A stretch of DNA of 64,000 nucleotides, taken from Streptomyces sp. ICC1. GTDB taxonomy: Bacteria > Actinomycetota > Actinomycetes > Streptomycetales > Streptomycetaceae. Below are positions 34,540 through 42,076 of the stretch, piece by piece; position 1 is the first letter of the stretch; every line of letters starts with the position of its first letter. The notes beneath the pieces are model-generated. The model was not told the DNA's origin and made no database searches. It was given only the letters and a program-made list of their open reading frames with translations. Made by a program: the position numbers and the translations under genes. The stretch lies in contig NZ_CP030287.1 in the NCBI RefSeq assembly GCF_003287935.1, positions 3,872,267 to 3,936,266 on the forward strand. Direction: 5' to 3'.

Positions 34540-35295
34540 GTGACGATCACAGCTGACGCATCATTCGAAGTTCTGCCCTTCACTCGTACCTGCCGCCATA
34601 TCTGGGAAGACGGCGACCATGTGCTCATCGGAGTGAGCCCCGGGAACAGCTACTTCAGCTCCGAGCGCATCACGAGCCTCGCCCGATGGGCGACGACCCG
34701 CTTCGCGCAGGTCGACTTCGTCTACGCGGACCTCCACGTCGACCGGATGTTCGCCGCGTTCGGCTACACGCGGGAACACGCGGAGAAGCGTGCGACGAAG
34801 GAAATAAAGGCCGTCCGGCGACGGATCCTCAAGGGCGTGGAGGAATCAGGCCGTCCCCATGCCGAGATCCGTGTGAGGGCACTTTCCGAGTTCCAGTCGA
34901 ACCCCGTCTACCAACTTCTGCACAGGCGCGTGCTCCATTTCCTGGCGACCGACGACGAATTCCGCAAGGGCTGCGAGGAAATGGCCCTGCATTTTGTCGG
35001 CTCCAAGTTGCCGGAAGGTGAATCCATCACCGACGCGCAGTTGCAGGCATGTTTCGATTACATCGCGGCCGAGCTGCCGTTCTTCGTGGACACCCCGAGC
35101 ATTCTCGACGTGCCGTCCTCGGTGGCGGCCTACCACGTCAAGATGCCGATGACCGATGTCCTCTTCGCGCGCGGTGGGGGACTGCGCGCGACCAGGAACC
35201 AGGCGTATGCCGTCGTAAGGCCCGAGTCGGCCGACCTCGCGCGGAGCGACCCGAACCACACCGAAGGGACCGTCGATGGGCGTCGAGCAGCTTGA
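34540..35295 (+). CDS. Cyclodipeptide synthase (tRNA-dependent, NYH subfamily)
   Basis: This 251-residue enzyme uses two aminoacyl-tRNAs to make a cyclic dipeptide. The catalytic block is HVLIGVSPGNSYFSSERI with nucleophile Ser33 and Asn36. The second block is ELPFFVDTPSILDVPSSVAA followed by YH (Tyr198-His199). N-Y-H at these positions defines the NYH subfamily (AlbC-like). The basic patch RATKEIKAVRRRILKG is the tRNA-binding helix. The GTG at 34540 matches family length. The 3' end overlaps the P450 gene by 20 nt, marking a two-gene biosynthetic unit. The amino acids incorporated cannot be predicted reliably by eye. Confidence 0.92.
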   Translation: MTITADASFEVLPFTRTCRHIWEDGDHVLIGVSPGNSYFSSERITSLARWATTRFAQVDFVYADLHVDRMFAAFGYTREHAEKRATKEIKAVRRRILKGVEESGRPHAEIRVRALSEFQSNPVYQLLHRRVLHFLATDDEFRKGCEEMALHFVGSKLPEGESITDAQLQACFDYIAAELPFFVDTPSILDVPSSVAAYHVKMPMTDVLFARGGGLRATRNQAYAVVRPESADLARSDPNHTEGTVDGRRAA

Positions 35296-36514
35296 GGGCA
35301 CCGGGCGGACCGGTGGCGCCCTCCTCGACTTCCCGCTCTCGCGGCGCGGTGACGTGCTCCCCGAGGAGTGCACCTGGCTGCGCGAGAAGGCGCCGGTCGC
35401 CCGGGTCCGGACCCTCACCGGGGACCCGGCCTGGCTGGTGAGCAGTTACGCGCTGGCCACGCAGGTGCTGGAGGACGAGCGCTTCAGCCTCAAGGACACG
35501 GCGAACGCCGGCGTCCCCCGCCAGTACGCCCTGACGATCCCGCCCGAGGTCGTCAACAACATGGGCAACATCAACAGCGCCGGACTGCGCGACGCGGTCA
35601 TGAAGGCGCTCAACCCGCGCCAGAAGGGCCTGCGGGACCGGCTGCGCGCGATGGCCGGCGAGCTCGTCGACGGGCTCGTGGCCGAGGGCGGGCCGGCGGA
35701 CCTGCGGGCGGGGTTCTCCGACCCCTTCTCGGCGGCCGTGCACTGCCAGGTGCTGGGGGTGCCGTTCGAGGACCGGCGGCGGCTGATGTCGGGGCTGGAC
35801 GTCGCGTTCATGACCGCGCGCGAACCGTTCGCCGACTCGGCGCTCAACTGGTACAAGGACGTCGGCTACTTCGAGGAGCAGCTGAAGGCGCAGCTGGCGC
35901 TGCCGGCCGAGGAGCGTACGGGGCTCCTCGGCCGGTTCGCCGAGCTGAAGGAGGCGGACCCGGAGTCGGCGCACCTGACCGACGACATGTTCGCCACCGT
36001 CGCCGTCTCCCTCTTCGGGGCCGGCGCGGTGTCCACCTCCGCCTTCCTGACCCTCGCGGTCCTGGCGCTGCTGCAGAAGCCCGAGCTCATCGGGTACCTG
36101 CGCGAGCACCCGGAGCGCATGGGCAAGGCCGTGGACGAACTGCTGCGCTGGAACCTGTCCGTCGGCGACGGCCTGCCGCGCATCGCGATGGCGGACGTCC
36201 AGGTCGGCGACGTGCTGGTCAAGGAGGGCGAACTCGTCCTGGTCCTGCTGGAGGGCGCCAACTTCGACCCGGCGGCCTTCGAGCGCCCGGACGAGCTGGA
36301 CCTGGAGCGCGAGAGCCCCCGACCCCATCTGGCGTTCGGCGCCGGCCGGCACTTCTGCCCGGCTTCCGCGCTGGGCCGGGCCCACGCCGAGATCGCGCTG
36401 GAGGTGCTGGTCGAGCGGCTGCCCGGACTGCGCCTCGCGGTGCCGGCGGAGAACCTGGTCTGGCGGACCGGCTTCATCAAGCGCCTCCCCGAACGGCTCC
36501 CCGTCGCCTGGTGA
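35276..36514 (+). CDS. Cytochrome P450 paired with the cyclodipeptide synthase
   Basis: This protein of 412 residues has the haem loop LAFGAGRHFCPASALGRAHA with Cys361, an ExxR pair in VDELLRWN, and a degenerate I-helix SLFGAGAVSTSAFL. The usual acid-Thr pair for O2 protonation is altered there. P450s with this FGAGxHFCPASALGR signature and position next to an NYH-type CDPS carry out C-C or C-N coupling on cyclodipeptides (dimerisation or nucleobase attachment) in several Streptomyces. That is family knowledge; the reaction here is inference. The overlap with the synthase gene implies co-translation. Confidence 0.9.
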   Translation: MGVEQLEGTGRTGGALLDFPLSRRGDVLPEECTWLREKAPVARVRTLTGDPAWLVSSYALATQVLEDERFSLKDTANAGVPRQYALTIPPEVVNNMGNINSAGLRDAVMKALNPRQKGLRDRLRAMAGELVDGLVAEGGPADLRAGFSDPFSAAVHCQVLGVPFEDRRRLMSGLDVAFMTAREPFADSALNWYKDVGYFEEQLKAQLALPAEERTGLLGRFAELKEADPESAHLTDDMFATVAVSLFGAGAVSTSAFLTLAVLALLQKPELIGYLREHPERMGKAVDELLRWNLSVGDGLPRIAMADVQVGDVLVKEGELVLVLLEGANFDPAAFERPDELDLERESPRPHLAFGAGRHFCPASALGRAHAEIALEVLVERLPGLRLAVPAENLVWRTGFIKRLPERLPVAW

Positions 36515-36530
36515 CGGCGAGCGCACGAGC

Positions 36531-36563
36531 GTGCCCCGGGAGCTGTGCGAGTTCCCGGGGCAC
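36531..36563. terminator. Bidirectional hairpin terminator
   Basis: GTGCCCCGGGA / TCCCGGGGCAC, an 11-bp stem with an 11-nt loop, lies between the convergent P450 and beta-propeller genes. Confidence 0.75.
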
Positions 36564-36587
36564 TTTCGCGCCTTCGCGCCTTCGCGC

Positions 36588-37775
36588 CTACCGGAAGATG
36601 CCGGTGTGGCCGAGCGAGTAGCGGCCGGGCTGCGGGTACACGGCGAGGCCGTGCGGGCCGCCGCCCACCGGGATCCGGGCGAGCTGCTTGCCGCTGGTGG
36701 TGTCGATCGCGTAGACCTCGGAGTTGTAGCGTCCCGACAGCCACAGCACCTTGCCGTCGGCGGACACGCCGCCCATGTCGGGGCTGCCGCCGTCGGGCAG
36801 CTCCCACTTCTTGGTCAGCTTGTTCTGGGTGAAGTCGAAGACGGACACGGACCCTTCGCCCCGGTTGGAGACGTACATCTCCTTGGAGTCGCGGCTGACG
36901 TACAGGCCGTGGCAGCCCTTTCCGGTGGGCAGCAGCTTGGGGGTCTCGAACTTGTCGCCGCCGAGCACCCACATGCCGTGCGCCATCATGTCCGCGACGT
37001 AGAAGGTCTTCCCGTCCGGCGAAACCTTGACGTCCTGCGGCATCGCGCCCTCGAACGGCAGTTTCTGCTGGCCGACGACCTCCATCTTCTCGGTGTCGAC
37101 CTTGAGCAGTTCACCGGAGAACTCGCAGCTCACGATGAAGTAGCGGCCGTCGGCGGAGAAGTCCGCGTGATTGACGCCGAAACAGGTCACCGGGACGGTT
37201 TTCACGCGGTCCATCGTGTGCGGGTCGCGGAAGACCAGTTCCTTGTCCATCGAGGCCATGACGATCGCGTACTTGCCGTTGGGCGTGAAGTACAGGTTGT
37301 ACGGGTCGTGCACCTCGACGGGCTTGCCCGCCTCGCCGGTGGCCGGGTTGATCGGGGTGAGCGTGTGGCCGCGGTTGTTGTTGACCCAGAGGGTCTTCAT
37401 GTCCCAGGAGGGGACCACGTGCTGGGGCTGGACGCCGACCGGGATGGTGTCGATGACCTTGTACGTGACCGGGTCGATGACGGACACCGTGTTGGAGTTG
37501 GTGTTCGGCACGTAGACGCGGGACGGGAAGTCCTTGACCACCGGGGAGAGCTTGTTCGGCCGGTCGGCCGCGTACACGTCGTGGGGATCGAGGAGCGGCG
37601 GCATGCCGGCCAGGCCCGGCGGCGCGGCCGGTACGACCTTGGCGGGCAGGGCGGGCCCCTTCGAGCCGAGCGCCTCGGCGGGTCCCTTGTCGGCGTTCCC
37701 GCAGCCGGTCAGGGCGGCGAGGACCAGACCGGCCAGCAGCACGGTGGCCTTCCGGGGAAGGCGGGTGGTCGTCAT
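36588..37775 (-). CDS. YncE-like beta-propeller lipoprotein (YVTN repeats)
   Basis: This protein of 395 residues has a lipoprotein signal peptide with lipobox LTGC (TVLLAGLVLAALTGCGNAD). At least five YVTN-type propeller blades follow (SRVYVPNTNSNTVSVIDPVT, EVYAIDTTSGKQLARIPVGG, KEMYVSNRGEGSVSVFDFTQ). Such surface propellers bind ligands or partner proteins; no enzymatic residues are evident. Its ATG overlaps the stop of the upstream deacetylase lipoprotein gene (ATGA), so both are made together and both are anchored outside the membrane. Confidence 0.87.
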   Translation of the reverse strand: MTTTRLPRKATVLLAGLVLAALTGCGNADKGPAEALGSKGPALPAKVVPAAPPGLAGMPPLLDPHDVYAADRPNKLSPVVKDFPSRVYVPNTNSNTVSVIDPVTYKVIDTIPVGVQPQHVVPSWDMKTLWVNNNRGHTLTPINPATGEAGKPVEVHDPYNLYFTPNGKYAIVMASMDKELVFRDPHTMDRVKTVPVTCFGVNHADFSADGRYFIVSCEFSGELLKVDTEKMEVVGQQKLPFEGAMPQDVKVSPDGKTFYVADMMAHGMWVLGGDKFETPKLLPTGKGCHGLYVSRDSKEMYVSNRGEGSVSVFDFTQNKLTKKWELPDGGSPDMGGVSADGKVLWLSGRYNSEVYAIDTTSGKQLARIPVGGGPHGLAVYPQPGRYSLGHTGIFR

Positions 37776-38572
37776 GGGGTCAGCAGCTCCGTGGTGGTCA
37801 CCGCGCGCAGTTCGCGGCGCGCGAGTTCTTCGAGGAGGGGCGGCATCGCGTCGACCGTGTCCGCGTAGCCGAAGTGCAGGCTCACCACCGATCCGCCTTG
37901 GATCGTCCCGGTGACGGTGCGGATGACGGCCGCGGCACCGGGCGAGGTGAAGTCGAGGGAGTCCACGTCGTAGGACAGGACGTGGGGATATCCGGCCCGC
38001 TGGGCCAGCTTTCGGACGAGCGGGGTGGCGTACTGGGTCTGGGACGGCCGGAACCAGGTGCCGATCGACCCGGTCAGCCGCTTGAGCCGGTCGGCGCAGC
38101 CGGTGATCTCGGCGTACGCCTGCGCTTCGGGCATGGTGTTGATCGCGAGGTGGCGCTGGGTGTGGTTGCCGAGCTCGTGGCCGCCGTCCAGGATCCGGCG
38201 GGCCATGTCCGGGTGGGCGTCGAGCCAGGCGCCGATGGCCAGTACGGTGACCCGCGCGCCCGCGCGCTCCGCCTCCGCGAGGACCGCCTTGGCGACGGCG
38301 GGGTCGCCGTTGCCGTGGAAGGTGAGCGCGACCTGCGGCCGGCCGCGCGGACCGTGCCCGATCTCGACGGGCTGCCCGGCGAACCGGCGCGGGGCGGGGG
38401 CCGCCTTGGCCGCGGCAGCCGCCCGGTCCGGCGCGGCCTTCGCGGGGGGCGCGGACGCGGCGGCGGACGCGGGGGCGGTACGGGCGTCCTTGCCGCAGGC
38501 GGCGGTGAGGGCGCCGACGGCGACCGCCGCGCCGGCGCGGAGGGCGGATCGGCGGTCCGGGTAGCAGAGCAC
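37772..38572 (-). CDS. Polysaccharide-deacetylase-fold lipoprotein with an altered metal motif
   Basis: This protein of 266 residues has a lipobox (VAVGALTAACGKD), an Ala/Pro linker and a NodB-homology domain. The second metal motif is present (GHELGNHTQRHLAI, H-x3-H), as is the late SLHFGYADT. The first motif, normally TFDDGP, reads VALTFHGNGDP, so the canonical catalytic/metal Asp pair is replaced. I have seen this TFHG-type variant in other actinobacterial secreted proteins, so it is probably a subfamily trait. It may bind rather than hydrolyse, or use a different ligand set. The start is GTG 38572. It is coupled to the propeller lipoprotein. Confidence 0.82.
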   Translation of the reverse strand: MLCYPDRRSALRAGAAVAVGALTAACGKDARTAPASAAASAPPAKAAPDRAAAAAKAAPAPRRFAGQPVEIGHGPRGRPQVALTFHGNGDPAVAKAVLAEAERAGARVTVLAIGAWLDAHPDMARRILDGGHELGNHTQRHLAINTMPEAQAYAEITGCADRLKRLTGSIGTWFRPSQTQYATPLVRKLAQRAGYPHVLSYDVDSLDFTSPGAAAVIRTVTGTIQGGSVVSLHFGYADTVDAMPPLLEELARRELRAVTTTELLTP

Positions 38573-38790
38573 CTGCCCATTTAAGGGGTGGATGCCCCTG
38601 TAGGTAATGATTGACCCAATTCAGGACCTTCGACGGGACCTGCCCGACAGGGGCCCTGTCCGCTATGTGATCAACGATTCACTCAGAGCGGTGGATACTT
38701 ATTCAATGATTACGAGGCCAGTGGGCCAACTCACCTAGGATTTAGGTGGAAACTCTTAGGATATGCACACTTATGTCCAACTTGGGACTT

Positions 38791-38819
38791 TTGGCATTTG
38801 GTCCCTCGTCTGCCATAGT
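38791..38819 (+). promoter_or_regulatory. Sigma-70-type promoter for a small RNA
   Basis: -35 TTGGCA (38791-38796), a 17-bp spacer and -10 CATAGT (38814-38819). Transcription would start near 38826, followed by two hairpins and a U-containing terminator without an open reading frame. Confidence 0.5.
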
Positions 38820-38825
38820 CGGAAT

Positions 38826-38941
38826 CACGGCTTCCCGTTGACCCGAGCGAAGTCCCACTGCCGAGGATCACACCCCCTTCGATCCTCGGCACACCCATGA
38901 AACCCCCGCAGCGCCCCACCAACGGCGACAGGGGGTTTCTG
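38826..38941 (+). ncRNA. Probable small RNA with a C-rich hairpin loop (6C-like)
   Basis: Downstream of a well-spaced promoter there is a perfect 10-bp hairpin, GCCGAGGATC / GATCCTCGGC (38860-38890), whose loop is ACACCCCCTTC. A second structured hairpin closed by AAACCCCC / GGGGGTTT acts as terminator. No ORF with a ribosome-binding site fits. The C-rich loops recall the actinobacterial 6C RNA family, but the first loop has only five consecutive C, so I treat family membership as tentative. The region lies between divergently oriented promoters of the deacetylase operon and the 3' end of the ATP-binding regulator. Confidence 0.5.
38900..38938 (+). terminator. Terminator of the small RNA
   Basis: Stem AAACCCCC/GGGGGTTT with an inner CGCC/GGCG hairpin, followed by TTTCTGCGTTTC. 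It may also end transcripts arriving from the minus strand (anti-sigma-like gene). Confidence 0.7.
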
Positions 38942-38963
38942 CGTTTCGGCGGTCGGCCACGCC

Positions 38964-39467
38964 TCAGCGGTCGGCCACGCGCATCTCGAACCAGGTGATC
39001 TTGCCGCGCGGCAGCAGGTCCGCCCCCCAGCGGTCCGAGAGCTTGTCGACGAGGAACAGCCCCCGGCCCGTGGTGTCCAGCTCGTGCACCGGCATCAGAC
39101 AGGGCAGCCCGCGCGAGGGGTCGCGCACCTCGATGCGGATCCAGCCCCGGCGCCGGAGCATCCGTAACCCGAAGGACCGGGCCCCGGTGTGCCGGACGGC
39201 GTTGCCCACGAGCTCCGAGACCAGCAGTACGGCGTGCTCGGCGATCTGCGGGGAGAGGCCCCACAGGCGCACCACCACGCACTGGGTGAGCCGGCGGGCG
39301 GTGCTCGCCGACTCGGGCATGGACGGCAGTGTCACTTCCGCCTCGGCCGGGTTCCCGTACAACTCCAGCGCCTTGAGGCCCTGTTCGTCCTCCAGGGCCG
39401 CCGTGAGCCGTACGGCGGAAGCGCTGCTGCGCTGCCGCGGCTGTTCCACACCCTCCAGACCCGCCAT
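38964..39467 (-). CDS. RsbW-like ATP-binding regulatory protein (anti-sigma/HATPase_c)
   Basis: This protein of 167 residues carries a GHKL ATPase domain. The N box is LLVSELVGNAVRHTGARSFG, the G1 region is EVRDPSRGLPCL and the G2 region TTGRGLFLVDKLSDRWG. Streptomyces have dozens of such single-domain kinases that phosphorylate anti-anti-sigma factors or bind sigma factors; the partner is not encoded nearby. The ATG at 39467 (MAGLEGVEQP) was chosen over 39521, whose extra residues are not family-like. A GGACGGCC-ggtgc-GGCCGTCC hairpin lies right upstream of the start. Confidence 0.82.
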   Translation of the reverse strand: MAGLEGVEQPRQRSSASAVRLTAALEDEQGLKALELYGNPAEAEVTLPSMPESASTARRLTQCVVVRLWGLSPQIAEHAVLLVSELVGNAVRHTGARSFGLRMLRRRGWIRIEVRDPSRGLPCLMPVHELDTTGRGLFLVDKLSDRWGADLLPRGKITWFEMRVADR

Positions 39468-39868
39468 GCACCCATCATGGACGGCCGGTGCGGCCGTCCG
39501 GGCCGTTCCGCAGGAAAACACCCCCCGGAATCATGGATTCCAGGGAGGCGTTCCGGCATATGCGCATGGCAACCGGAAGCCCGCTACGCCCCCTTGACCT
39601 GCGGTGACGTACCGCAAGGCAGTGATCACCCTGAGTGGATCAGCTTTTCACCTTAAGGCTCCCTTAAGGCCTGGCTAATCCACCCGCAAGAAGGACGGGC
39701 CCCCGCGCTAGTGCTGTGGCCGGGAAGGTTTGCCGGGTCGCGGTGTCCGGTGCGGTGCCTCGCAAGGCGGAGGGCCACGGCTCGTACTGGACGTACCGCC
39801 GTGGTCCGACAACGCGGCGAGGTGCCGTGCCGGGCGCCGCGACCCGGTGAGCCTTTCCGGTCACAGCA
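39468..39868. other. Intergenic region mostly occupied by hairpin element copy 2
   Basis: Bases 39468-39707 contain the promoter region of the RsbW-like gene, including two CTTAAGG motifs at about 39653 and 39664. From 39708 the region is the long-hairpin element. No gene is seen. Confidence 0.5.
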
Positions 39869-39872
39869 CTAG
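39708..39872 (+). repeat. Long-hairpin dispersed element, copy 2 (complete, 165 bp)
   Basis: The element is bounded by CTAGTGCTGTG at 39708 and CACAGCACTAG at 39872. The two arms are inverted repeats over almost the whole length: outer arm from CTAGTGCTGTGGCCGGGAAG, inner arm to GGCCACGGC / GCCGTGGTC, a small internal loop at about 39764-39776, and a GTAC/GTAC apex. Within the outer ~60 bp of the arms about fifteen positions differ from perfect symmetry. Every one is a G-T (G-U) pair when read on the plus strand. The final CTAG supplies the TAG stop codon of the neighbouring enoyl-CoA hydratase gene. Confidence 0.9.
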
Positions 39873-40636
39873 AGGAACTTGGCCTTGCCGGGCCCCTCTT
39901 CGACGAAGCTGCGCATCCCGCGCTCACGGTCCTCGGTGGCGAACAGGCCCGCGAACCAGCCCCGTTCGATGGTCAGTCCCGTGTCGATGTCGGCCTCCAG
40001 GCCCGCGTCCACGCACTCCTTCGCGGCGCGCAGCGCGAGGGCCGGACCCTGCGCGAGCTTGGCGGCCCAGGCGTGCGCCTGCTCGTACACCTCGGCGGCC
40101 GGCACGACGCGGTCCACGAGGCCCAGGGCGAGCGCCTCGTCGGCCTTGACCATGCGGCCGGTGAAGATGAGGTCCTTGGCCTTCGAGGGGCCGATCAGCC
40201 GGGAGAGCCGCTGGGTGCCGCCCGCGCCCGGGATCAGGCCGAGCAGGATCTCGGGCTGGCCGAGCTTCGCGTTGTCGCCGGCGATCCGGTAGTCCGCGCA
40301 CAGCGCCAGCTCGCAGCCGCCGCCCAGGGCGTAGCCGGTGACGGCCGCGACCACGGGCTTGGGGATCCGGGCCACGGCGGTGAAGGCGTCCTGCAGTCCG
40401 CGGGACCGGGCGACCATGGCCGCGTGGTCCATCGTCTGCATCTCCTTGATGTCCGCGCCCGCCGCGAACACCTTCTCGCCGCCGTAGATGACGACCGCGC
40501 GGACGTCGGCCCGGTCGGTCGCCTCCACGGCGAGCTCGCGCAGCCGGTCCTGGGTGGCGATGTCCAGGGCGTTCATGGGCGGCCGGTCCAGCCGGATGAC
40601 GCCGACGCCTTCGGAGACTTCGAGAGAGATGGTCAT
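39869..40636 (-). CDS. Enoyl-CoA hydratase (crotonase family)
   Basis: This protein of 255 residues has the oxyanion-hole blocks FAAGADIKEMQTMDH and GYALGGGCELALCADYRIA. The catalytic Glu lies in LGQPEILLGLIPGAGGTQRL, and the typical tail is FVEEGPGKAKFL. It hydrates trans-2-enoyl-CoA in beta-oxidation. The TAG stop lies inside the terminal CTAG of hairpin element copy 2, so the element ends exactly at the gene. The coding sequence is complete, so no residues appear to be lost. Confidence 0.9.
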   Translation of the reverse strand: MTISLEVSEGVGVIRLDRPPMNALDIATQDRLRELAVEATDRADVRAVVIYGGEKVFAAGADIKEMQTMDHAAMVARSRGLQDAFTAVARIPKPVVAAVTGYALGGGCELALCADYRIAGDNAKLGQPEILLGLIPGAGGTQRLSRLIGPSKAKDLIFTGRMVKADEALALGLVDRVVPAAEVYEQAHAWAAKLAQGPALALRAAKECVDAGLEADIDTGLTIERGWFAGLFATEDRERGMRSFVEEGPGKAKFL

Positions 40637-40664
40637 ACGGGGAAGGTTAGCCCCCGTTAACCGT

Positions 40665-40703
40665 GAGTGGCCCGGTGCTGTGGGTCACAGCACCGGGCCA
40701 CTC
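40665..40703 (-). terminator. Perfect 18-bp hairpin terminator
   Basis: GAGTGGCCCGGTGCTGTG / CACAGCACCGGGCCACTC with a 3-nt loop, 20 nt past the stop of the L,D-transpeptidase gene. Confidence 0.87.
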
Positions 40704-40722
40704 GACCGCGTACGGGACGGGG

Positions 40723-41964
40723 CTACTTGATCCAGTCCGCCCAGTCCATGTTCCAGCCGTTGAGGCCGTTGTCGGGGGCCACCGTCTTGTCCTTGGAGTT
40801 CTTCACGATGACCACGTCGCCGATGATCGACTCGTCGAAGAACCAGGCGGCGGGCTGACTGCCGTCACCGGCGCCGCGGACGTCCTTCAGGCCCACGCAG
40901 CCGTGGCTGACGTTCTCCGAGCCGAAAGTGCCGGACGAGGCCCAGTAGTTGCCGTGGACGAAGGTGCCCGAGGTCGTCAGTCGCATCGCGTGCGGGACGT
41001 CGGAGATGTCGTACTCGCCGCCGAAGCCGACGGTGGCGCCGTTCATCCGGGTCACCTTGTACTTCTCGCTGATGACCATCTGGCCGTTGTACGTGGTGTT
41101 CGCGGGGGCGCCCGCGGTGATCGGGATGTTCTTGACCACCGCGCCGTCGCGGACGACCTGCATCTCGTGCTCGGCCGCGTCGACCGTGGTGACCTGGGAG
41201 CGTCCGACCTTGAAGGTGACCGTACGGGTCTGCTTGCCGTAGACCCCCGGGCGGCCCTCGACCCCGTCGAGCGCGAGCTTCAGGGTGACCGTGGTGCCCG
41301 CGGCCCAGTACTTCTCGGGGCGGAAGTCGAGGCGGTCGTTGCCGAACCAGTGGCCCTCGATCGGCACGGCCGGCTCGGCCGTGACCGTGATGGCCTTCTC
41401 GACGGCCTCGGGGTTGGTGATGCCGCGGGTGAAGTTGATCGACACCGGCATGCCCACGCCGACGGTCGAGCCGTCCTCGGGCGTGTAGTGGCCGATGAAG
41501 GTGTTCACCGGGGTGAGGGTGGTGAAGGTGGTGTCCTTGGCGGACTCGCGGCCGGCCTCGTCCTTGGCCACCGCGTGCACCTTGTACTCGGTCGCGGAGG
41601 CGAGGTTGCGGGCGGGCTCCCAGCTCGCGCCGTCCTCGGCCATCTTGCCCTCGACCGCGTTGCCCTTGGTGTCGGCGACGGTCACGGTGCTGAGCTTGCC
41701 GCCGGTGCTCGATATCTTCAGGACGCCGCTGGTGGCGACCTCCTTGGCACCGTCGTCCGGCTTGACGCTCACGACGGCCTTGGACGCCTCGGTACCGGTC
41801 GTACCGCCACCACCGTCCGCGCCGCCGCTCCCGCCGGCGCCGCCGCCGCTGCCTCCGCCGCTGCACGCGCTCGTCAGCAGCAGGGCCGCGCCCAGCAGGA
41901 GGGCCGGCAGGCCGGTGCGGACGCGGCCGCGTATCGGCTGCAGGTTCACTCTTGTTCTCCCCAT
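40723..41964 (-). CDS. L,D-transpeptidase lipoprotein (Ig-like domain + YkuD)
   Basis: This 413-residue lipoprotein (lipobox LLLTSACSGG) has a Gly/Ser linker, two Ig-like beta domains (SVKPDDGAKEVATSGVLKIS; PVNTFIGHYTPEDGSTVGVG) and a C-terminal YkuD catalytic domain. The active-site block is GTFVHGNYW, then NVSHGCVGL with catalytic Cys. It makes 3-3 cross-links in peptidoglycan outside the membrane. It is a paralogue of the protein at 45282-46511 (same domains, same DNGLNGWNMDWADW-type tail). A second, shorter L,D-transpeptidase is encoded just upstream, at 42077-42805. Confidence 0.92.
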   Translation of the reverse strand: MGRTRVNLQPIRGRVRTGLPALLLGAALLLTSACSGGGSGGGAGGSGGADGGGGTTGTEASKAVVSVKPDDGAKEVATSGVLKISSTGGKLSTVTVADTKGNAVEGKMAEDGASWEPARNLASATEYKVHAVAKDEAGRESAKDTTFTTLTPVNTFIGHYTPEDGSTVGVGMPVSINFTRGITNPEAVEKAITVTAEPAVPIEGHWFGNDRLDFRPEKYWAAGTTVTLKLALDGVEGRPGVYGKQTRTVTFKVGRSQVTTVDAAEHEMQVVRDGAVVKNIPITAGAPANTTYNGQMVISEKYKVTRMNGATVGFGGEYDISDVPHAMRLTTSGTFVHGNYWASSGTFGSENVSHGCVGLKDVRGAGDGSQPAAWFFDESIIGDVVIVKNSKDKTVAPDNGLNGWNMDWADWIK

Positions 41965-42076
41965 GTCCCCCGCGCGCGGGCAGTCGCGCGCTTACTGCCA
42001 GGAAATCACACGGGGGGATCACGGAAAGGTACGGGCGTGTCACCGTTCCGTCCCAAGAGCCGGGACACGCCGGGCA

